From JAWLDB01 sp041686915 (lineage in GTDB: Bacteria > Bacillota > UBA994 > UBA5500), in NCBI GenBank assembly GCA_041686915.1, contig JAWLDB010000105.1, positions 1 to 9,225 on the forward strand: a DNA stretch of 9,225 nt, in the 5' to 3' direction. This document shows positions 5,949-9,225 of this stretch, piece after piece. A model generated the notes under the pieces. That model had not been told where the DNA came from, searched no databases, and worked only from the letters and a program-made list of their open reading frames with translations. The first letter of the stretch is position 1, and every line of letters starts with the position of its first letter. The position numbers and the translations under genes were made by a program.

Positions 5949-5981
5949 CTTGTCCTTGTGACAAGCAGTGTGCCACTTGTG
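5949..5981. promoter_or_regulatory. Cluster of CTTGT/ACAAG inverted repeats in a divergent intergenic region, possible operator
   Basis: Between the divergent permease and creatininase genes lies CTTGTCCTTGTGACAAG (5949-5965). Inside it, CTTGT-G-ACAAG (5955-5965) is a perfect dyad. A further CTTGT (5976-5980) pairs with the same ACAAG across 10 bp. Four half-sites within 32 bp suggest a regulator-binding region controlling one or both genes. No good -10/-35 pair could be placed with confidence on either strand, and it does not look like the Zur or Fur consensus I know. Confidence 0.3.
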
Positions 5982-6028
5982 GTAACCTATGGGTAAACTA
6001 AGGGTTTGACGCGAATTGCTATGAGCTT

Positions 6029-6036
6029 GGAAAGGA
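6029..6036 (+). promoter_or_regulatory. Ribosome binding site deciding the creatininase start
   Basis: GGAAAGGA lies 8 nt before the ATG at 6045. In-frame alternatives upstream (TTG 6006, ATG 6021, ATG 6036) lack a site at proper spacing; ATG 6036 overlaps this one. Start at 6045 also places the active-site residues at the positions usual for the family. Confidence 0.6.
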
Positions 6037-6044
6037 TGATCAGG

Positions 6045-6818
6045 ATGGCTAAGGAAAGAAGATTGCAGAACCTCACCTGGGAAGAGGTAAGGGAACTAGT
6101 GACTGAGACCGAAGGGACGATTATCCTGCCTATCGGCAGTACTGAGCAGCATGGCAGACATTTGCCGGTAGGCTCGGACACATATGTCGCTTTAACGCTG
6201 GCTGAGGATGCTGGCGAGAGAACAGAAGTTGCAGTCGCTCCACCGCTTTGGTTTGGCTGGAGCCCACATCACATGGTGTTACCAGGGACGATTACAGTTC
6301 GGCCGGAAGTGTTAGTGGAACTGGTCTATGACGTGGTTAAATCGCTAAAGGAGCACGGTTTCGAACGGTTCATTCTGCTGAATGGCCACCGCATCGTGAA
6401 CATCACCTGGTTGCAGATTGTCGGCGAACGTGCCAAGCGGGAGCTGGGTGTGAAGGTAGTGATTTTTGATCCGGGTTACATGTCCAAGGAGTTTGGCAGC
6501 GAGCTAGGCTGGGGAGAACTCGGGCATGCCGAAGAGATTGAAAGCTCGCATATCTGGTACCGTTACCCGGAGCTGGTCAAGATGGACCGCGTGCAAGACT
6601 ACCCACACCAGCCGAGGACGCTGTACAGCGTGGATCCGTCCTATAGGGGTGATACCCTCTGTTACGTTCCCAGCAGCCCGGAAGAGCAGAAGTTGCTGGC
6701 AGAGAAGTCCGGCGGCGTGTCTGGCGAGCCGAGTAAGGCATCGCAAGAAGGTGGCCGGCAGTACCATGAGCATTTGATGGGTCGGTTGTTGCAGGTGGTA
6801 GATTTGATGAAAAAGTAG
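6045..6818 (+). CDS. Creatininase-family amidohydrolase
   Basis: This 257-residue protein is of usual family length. The signature ILPIGSTEQHGRHLPVGSD (27-45) gives Glu34, His36 and Asp45, the same numbering as the metal-site residues of Pseudomonas creatininase. Then come PPLWFGWSPHHMVLPGTI (66-83), FERFILLNGH (106-115), GHAEEIESSHI (160-170, metal-ligand type Glu/His) and GVSGEPSKAS (224-233). The family hydrolyses cyclic or linear amide bonds with a dinuclear metal centre; members include creatininase, FAPy deformylases and mycofactocin MftE. No mycofactocin genes are nearby, so substrate is undetermined. The usual NGHGGN or NGHYEN motif appears as NGHRIVN (113-119). It is cytoplasmic, transcribed divergently from the permease operon, and apparently alone in its transcript. 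Its TAG stop is formed by the first bases of a GTAGGGG repeat. Confidence 0.92.
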   Translation: MAKERRLQNLTWEEVRELVTETEGTIILPIGSTEQHGRHLPVGSDTYVALTLAEDAGERTEVAVAPPLWFGWSPHHMVLPGTITVRPEVLVELVYDVVKSLKEHGFERFILLNGHRIVNITWLQIVGERAKRELGVKVVIFDPGYMSKEFGSELGWGELGHAEEIESSHIWYRYPELVKMDRVQDYPHQPRTLYSVDPSYRGDTLCYVPSSPEEQKLLAEKSGGVSGEPSKASQEGGRQYHEHLMGRLLQVVDLMKK

Positions 6819-6841
6819 GGGCGGAACACGTTCCGCCCTAC
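6815..6841. repeat. Single-hairpin palindromic repeat, copy C, overlapping the creatininase stop codon
   Basis: GTAG, then GGGCGGAAC-AC-GTTCCGCCC (a perfect 9-bp stem, 6819-6838), then TAC. It shares the GTAGGGG/CCCTAC ends and the 9-bp GGG-starting stem length of copies A and B but has one hairpin instead of two, and one C fewer on the right. Bases 6816-6818 are the TAG stop of the upstream gene. It could act as a weak 3'-end stem, but no T tract follows on either strand, so it is not a typical terminator. Confidence 0.75.
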
Positions 6842-6889
6842 ACCAAGGCGTGGTATATTGAATGGTATGTAGGCGTTCTGGGTCCCAAG

Positions 6890-6941
6890 GTAGGGGTTGA
6901 ATTGTATTCAACCCTAGGGCAGAGTGAAACTCTGCCCCTAC
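6890..6941 (+). repeat. Double-hairpin palindromic repeat, copy B
   Basis: This 52-bp element reads GTAG, hairpin GGGTTGAAT-TGT-ATTCAACCC, TA, hairpin GGGCAGAGT-GAA-ACTCTGCCC, CTAC. It is the inverted counterpart of copy A (2619-2669). All 44 stem and end bases agree; differences are one base in each loop and one extra linker base. Confinement of differences to unpaired positions suggests that the folded form is maintained. Confidence 0.85.
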
Positions 6942-7000
6942 ATCGAGGATTGACGGAGCGGGTTTGCCATCGTCAACCCCCACACTCACCCATACCGTAG

Positions 7001-7029
7001 CCCCACGGCATGCCGTGGGGTTTGTGTTT
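7001..7029 (+). terminator. Intrinsic terminator downstream of the creatininase gene
   Basis: CCCCACGGCATGCCGTGGGG is a perfect 20-base palindrome (about 8-bp stem with a CATG-type tight loop) followed by TTTGTGTTT. It lies 182 bp after the creatininase stop, beyond two repeats, and isolates that gene from the nucleotidase gene. Confidence 0.8.
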
Positions 7030-7113
7030 GCCCCGGTATCAGCTACCTAGCAGGGTTTTGGCCCATTCAGAGAGAATTAGTCTGAGTCAAAACAGGCGGG
7101 GTAAGACCTGCCC

Positions 7114-7119
7114 AGGAGG
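7114..7119 (+). promoter_or_regulatory. Consensus ribosome binding site of the 5'-nucleotidase gene
   Basis: AGGAGG lies 7 nt before the ATG at 7127. It fixes the start there rather than at in-frame codons further upstream (7010), which lie inside the preceding terminator. The start gives a typical signal peptide. The stem GGCGGG-GTAAGA-CCTGCC (7095-7112, one G-T pair) ends one base upstream. Confidence 0.8.
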
Positions 7120-7126
7120 TTATCTA

Positions 7127-9109
7127 ATGGACTGGATGAAAAGGTTTACTGCCCTGGCCTTGGTGACAATGCTGCTCGTCACCAGCGTACTCGGCGCAGC
7201 GCCTGCCCTTACGGTGGCTGCAACTGCTGACGAGGAACTGCACTTCACTATTCTGCACACAAACGACGAGCACTCTGCTCTTCTCCCCTCCCCGTTGGTT
7301 GATAACAAACCCGGTAGCACAGCACCTTCCTCAGGCGGCTTTGCTCGCCTTTCGCAAGCAGTAAAACAGATCAGGGCAGCTAAGGCTGCGACTGATGAGC
7401 CTGTACTGCTATTGTCAGGTGGTGACTACTTAGGTGGCTCACCGTTTGCATGGCTAGCGCTTGACGGCAAGGCCGCTGAGCTGACCATGATGCAACAACT
7501 CGGCTATGACGTGGTGACCATTGGCAACCACGAGTACGACTTTGGACCGGATGTACTGGCGAAGTACTTGCAAGCAGCCGGCTACCCTGATGCTGCAGCC
7601 AAGACCGCCATTGTGGCAAGCAATATGTTGGCTCCAGAGGGTCACCCGCTGAACAACATGGGCATTCGCAAAACATATATCAAAGAGCTCGACAACGGAT
7701 TAAAGATAGGCTTCTTCGGTTTGCTAGGTGAGGATGCCGAGCAGGTAGCTCCCTATGCTGACCCGGTTACCTTTGGCGACCGCCACGAAACAGCCAGACA
7801 GGCAGTAACAGAGTTAAAGGCTGCGGGGGCCCAGGTAATTGTGGCCATCAACCACCTGGGAGTTGACGAAGACAAGGAGCTAGCTAAGGCGGTTCCGGAG
7901 ATCAATGTGATTGTCGGTGGCCATTGCCACACAGACCTGGCCGAACCTGTGATGCAGGGTGACACAATCATCGTGCAGTCAGGTGATTTGCTCAACAACC
8001 TAGGGGTAGTGGAACTAGCCTATACTCCTACCAACGGTAAGGTGACTGTGCGCAATGGTGCTTCTGGGCAAGCATTCCTACTACCACTGAATGAAACAGT
8101 CGCGTTTGAGCCAGCAATGGCTGCCAGCGTAAATAGCTATATTGGAGACCTGAACAACCTGATAACCCGCCTTACCAGTGGAAAGTTCACGGCTATTGAT
8201 CAGACAGTCATATCATCAGATTTCCTGGTCACAAACGAGCCTGACTTTCAGGAAACCCCTTTTGGCAACTTTGTAACCGATGCCATGCGTTGGGCAGGTG
8301 AGCAAGTGACAGGTGAACGAGTTGACTTTGCCTTCCAGGCTGATGGTGTCATTCGGGGCAGCATTACCCCGGGAACCCAGCCAGGCACAGAGGGCCAGGT
8401 AGCATTGCTTGACCTGGTCGACCTGGTTGGCCTTGGCTCTGGGCCGGATGGGCAGCCGGGATATCCGATGGTCTCGTTCTACTTCACTGGAGAGGAAGTG
8501 CGCCGTGTCCTGGAAGTGTCAGCCCTGCTCTCAGAGCTGATGGGTGATGCCTACCACCTGCAAGCTTCCGGGCTGCGTATGACCTACGACCCGAAGCGTG
8601 CAATCCTGTTCACCGTGCCGATTAAGGACCTCCCCATCCCAACTACTAGGGCAGTGTTGTCTGCCGAGCGTTACACTGGAGATACCAGCAACTCGCCGGC
8701 TGCATCCTGGGCTCCACTGGAGAGGGGTGACGAGCAGCTGTACCATGTCGTCTCCGACTACTACCTGGCAGCATTCCTCCCGATGGTTGGAGACCTGTTG
8801 CCGAGTCTTGGTCTGGTCATGAAGGATAAGGACGGCAACCCGCTTGCTGACGTAAAGGATGCGATTGTTTACCGGGATGCTCAGGAAATGAAGGTCTGGC
8901 AAGCTGTGTTGGAGTTTGCCGCGGATCAGCCGAAAAACGAGGCGGGCATTCCACAGGTGCCAGAATACTACCGCCAGACAGCCGGCAGACTCAACATCAC
9001 CAGCACTTTCCCCTTGATTGTTTGGCCGATCCTCATCCTGGTTGGACTGATTGCCGGTCCTGTTTGGTTGATCCGGCGTCGCCGGCGTTCCCGCAAAATC
9101 GCAGCTTAA
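7127..9109 (+). CDS. Secreted, membrane-anchored 5'-nucleotidase/2',3'-cyclic phosphodiesterase (UshA family)
   Basis: This 660-residue protein has a Sec signal peptide (residues 1 to about 32: MDWMKR, hydrophobic 8-22, Ala-rich cleavage zone). The calcineurin-like metallophosphatase domain follows: TILHTNDEHS (41-50, Asp47/His49), LLSGGDYLGGSP (95-106, Asp100), GNHEYDFG (133-140, Asn134/His135), AINHLG (240-245, His243) and VGGHCHTD (263-270, His266/His268). All dinuclear-site residues are present. The C-terminal nucleotide-binding domain has TPFGNFVTDAMRW (377-389), ADGVIRGSI (405-413), MVSFYFTGEEVRRVL (448-462) and YHVVSDYYLAAF (539-550). A membrane helix (about 628-649) and an Arg-rich tail RRRRRSRK (650-657) end the protein, so it is anchored outside the membrane by its C terminus; no LPxTG motif is seen. 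It probably dephosphorylates extracellular nucleotides for salvage of nucleosides and phosphate. It appears monocistronic. Confidence 0.95.
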   Translation: MDWMKRFTALALVTMLLVTSVLGAAPALTVAATADEELHFTILHTNDEHSALLPSPLVDNKPGSTAPSSGGFARLSQAVKQIRAAKAATDEPVLLLSGGDYLGGSPFAWLALDGKAAELTMMQQLGYDVVTIGNHEYDFGPDVLAKYLQAAGYPDAAAKTAIVASNMLAPEGHPLNNMGIRKTYIKELDNGLKIGFFGLLGEDAEQVAPYADPVTFGDRHETARQAVTELKAAGAQVIVAINHLGVDEDKELAKAVPEINVIVGGHCHTDLAEPVMQGDTIIVQSGDLLNNLGVVELAYTPTNGKVTVRNGASGQAFLLPLNETVAFEPAMAASVNSYIGDLNNLITRLTSGKFTAIDQTVISSDFLVTNEPDFQETPFGNFVTDAMRWAGEQVTGERVDFAFQADGVIRGSITPGTQPGTEGQVALLDLVDLVGLGSGPDGQPGYPMVSFYFTGEEVRRVLEVSALLSELMGDAYHLQASGLRMTYDPKRAILFTVPIKDLPIPTTRAVLSAERYTGDTSNSPAASWAPLERGDEQLYHVVSDYYLAAFLPMVGDLLPSLGLVMKDKDGNPLADVKDAIVYRDAQEMKVWQAVLEFAADQPKNEAGIPQVPEYYRQTAGRLNITSTFPLIVWPILILVGLIAGPVWLIRRRRRSRKIAA

Positions 9110-9119
9110 GAGAGAAGCC

Positions 9120-9144
9120 AAAAGCGGCCCGAGGGCCGCTTTTT
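9120..9144 (+). terminator. Intrinsic terminator of the 5'-nucleotidase gene
   Basis: AAAAGCGGCCC-GA-GGGCCGCTTTT is a perfect 11-bp stem, ending in TTTTT. It begins 10 bp after the stop codon. The matching A run upstream could make it bidirectional. Confidence 0.92.
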
Positions 9145-9193
9145 CATTACTGCATATTAGCTTAAGGATAAAACACCCTGAATAGACCGCACT

Positions 9194-9223
9194 CTGTGTC
9201 GTGCTCGCGGGAGCGCTCCACAG
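9194..9223. other. Hairpin at the right window edge, possible leader structure
   Basis: CTGTG (9194-9198) pairs with CACAG (9219-9223), and GTGCTC (9201-9206) with GAGCGC (9211-9216, one T-G pair), around a GCGG loop with a symmetric TC/TC internal loop. It lies 50 bp past the nucleotidase terminator with no T tract, so it may start another transcript's leader or be a structured RNA that continues beyond the window. I do not recognise a known riboswitch or T-box feature. Confidence 0.25.
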
Positions 9224-9225
9224 CT

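Larger units (their letters stand above)
6819..7126. other. 308-bp non-coding spacer with repeats and terminator
   Basis: No gene is seen. Left to right it holds the rest of the single-hairpin repeat, a 48-bp unassigned AT-containing stretch, double-hairpin repeat B (6890-6941), a TTGACG/CGTCAA inverted repeat (6950-6955 with 6971-6976), the creatininase terminator (7001-7029), then about 95 bp that should contain the nucleotidase promoter, where no convincing -35/-10 pair was found. A small GGCGGG/CCTGCC stem (7095-7112) ends one base before the nucleotidase ribosome binding site. Confidence 0.65.

Noticed and set aside
6504..6989. 161-codon minus-strand open frame
   Set aside because: It crosses the creatininase stop codon and both right-hand repeats, with no ribosome binding site or domain.
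8531..9121. 196-codon minus-strand open frame
   Set aside because: It is antisense to the C-terminal part of the 5'-nucleotidase, including the conserved nucleotide-binding motifs and anchor.

Overview
The window (9,225 bp, moderate GC) reads as bacterial, most likely from the Bacillota (a Clostridia-like lineage). Nearly every gene has a strong AGGAGG-type ribosome binding site, GTG and TTG starts occur, intrinsic terminators are frequent and strong, and the protein families (DUF2284, creatininase family, permease plus TIGR03943 partner, anchored 5'-nucleotidase) are common there. No rRNA, tRNA, CRISPR array, transposase or phage gene is visible, so this looks like ordinary chromosome. The taxonomic guess is inference from style and gene content only.

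Layout. The left two thirds are transcribed on the minus strand, read here from right to left. A two-gene operon (5868 to 4026) encodes a membrane permease with a His-rich loop and its TIGR03943/DUF1980-type partner; it ends at a very strong terminator. Next comes an overlapping pair (3888 to 2880): a small four-helix membrane protein of unknown function and a DUF2284 cysteine-rich, probably Fe-S, protein. A 423-bp non-coding stretch (2457-2879) follows, with two minus-strand terminators, a structured repeat and a candidate promoter. Then comes a single HExxH metallopeptidase-like gene (2456 to 1191) with its own terminator, and finally the first 345 codons of an S9-family peptidase that runs off the left edge.

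The right third is on the plus strand. A creatininase-family amidohydrolase (6045-6818) diverges from the permease operon. A 308-bp non-coding stretch with two more repeats and a terminator follows, then a secreted, C-terminally membrane-anchored 5'-nucleotidase (7127-9109) with a clean terminator.

The most distinctive non-coding signal is a dispersed palindromic repeat family with GTAGGGG/CCCCTAC ends. Two 51-52 bp double-hairpin copies lie in opposite orientation about 4.2 kb apart (2619-2669 and 6890-6941). Their stems are identical and they differ only in loops and linker. A single-hairpin relative at 6815-6841 supplies the stop codon of the creatininase gene. I see no clear unified novel system. 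The best candidates for new biology are this repeat family, the unassigned HExxH protein, the membrane protein/DUF2284 pair, and a possible small RNA ending at an orphan terminator near 2700.
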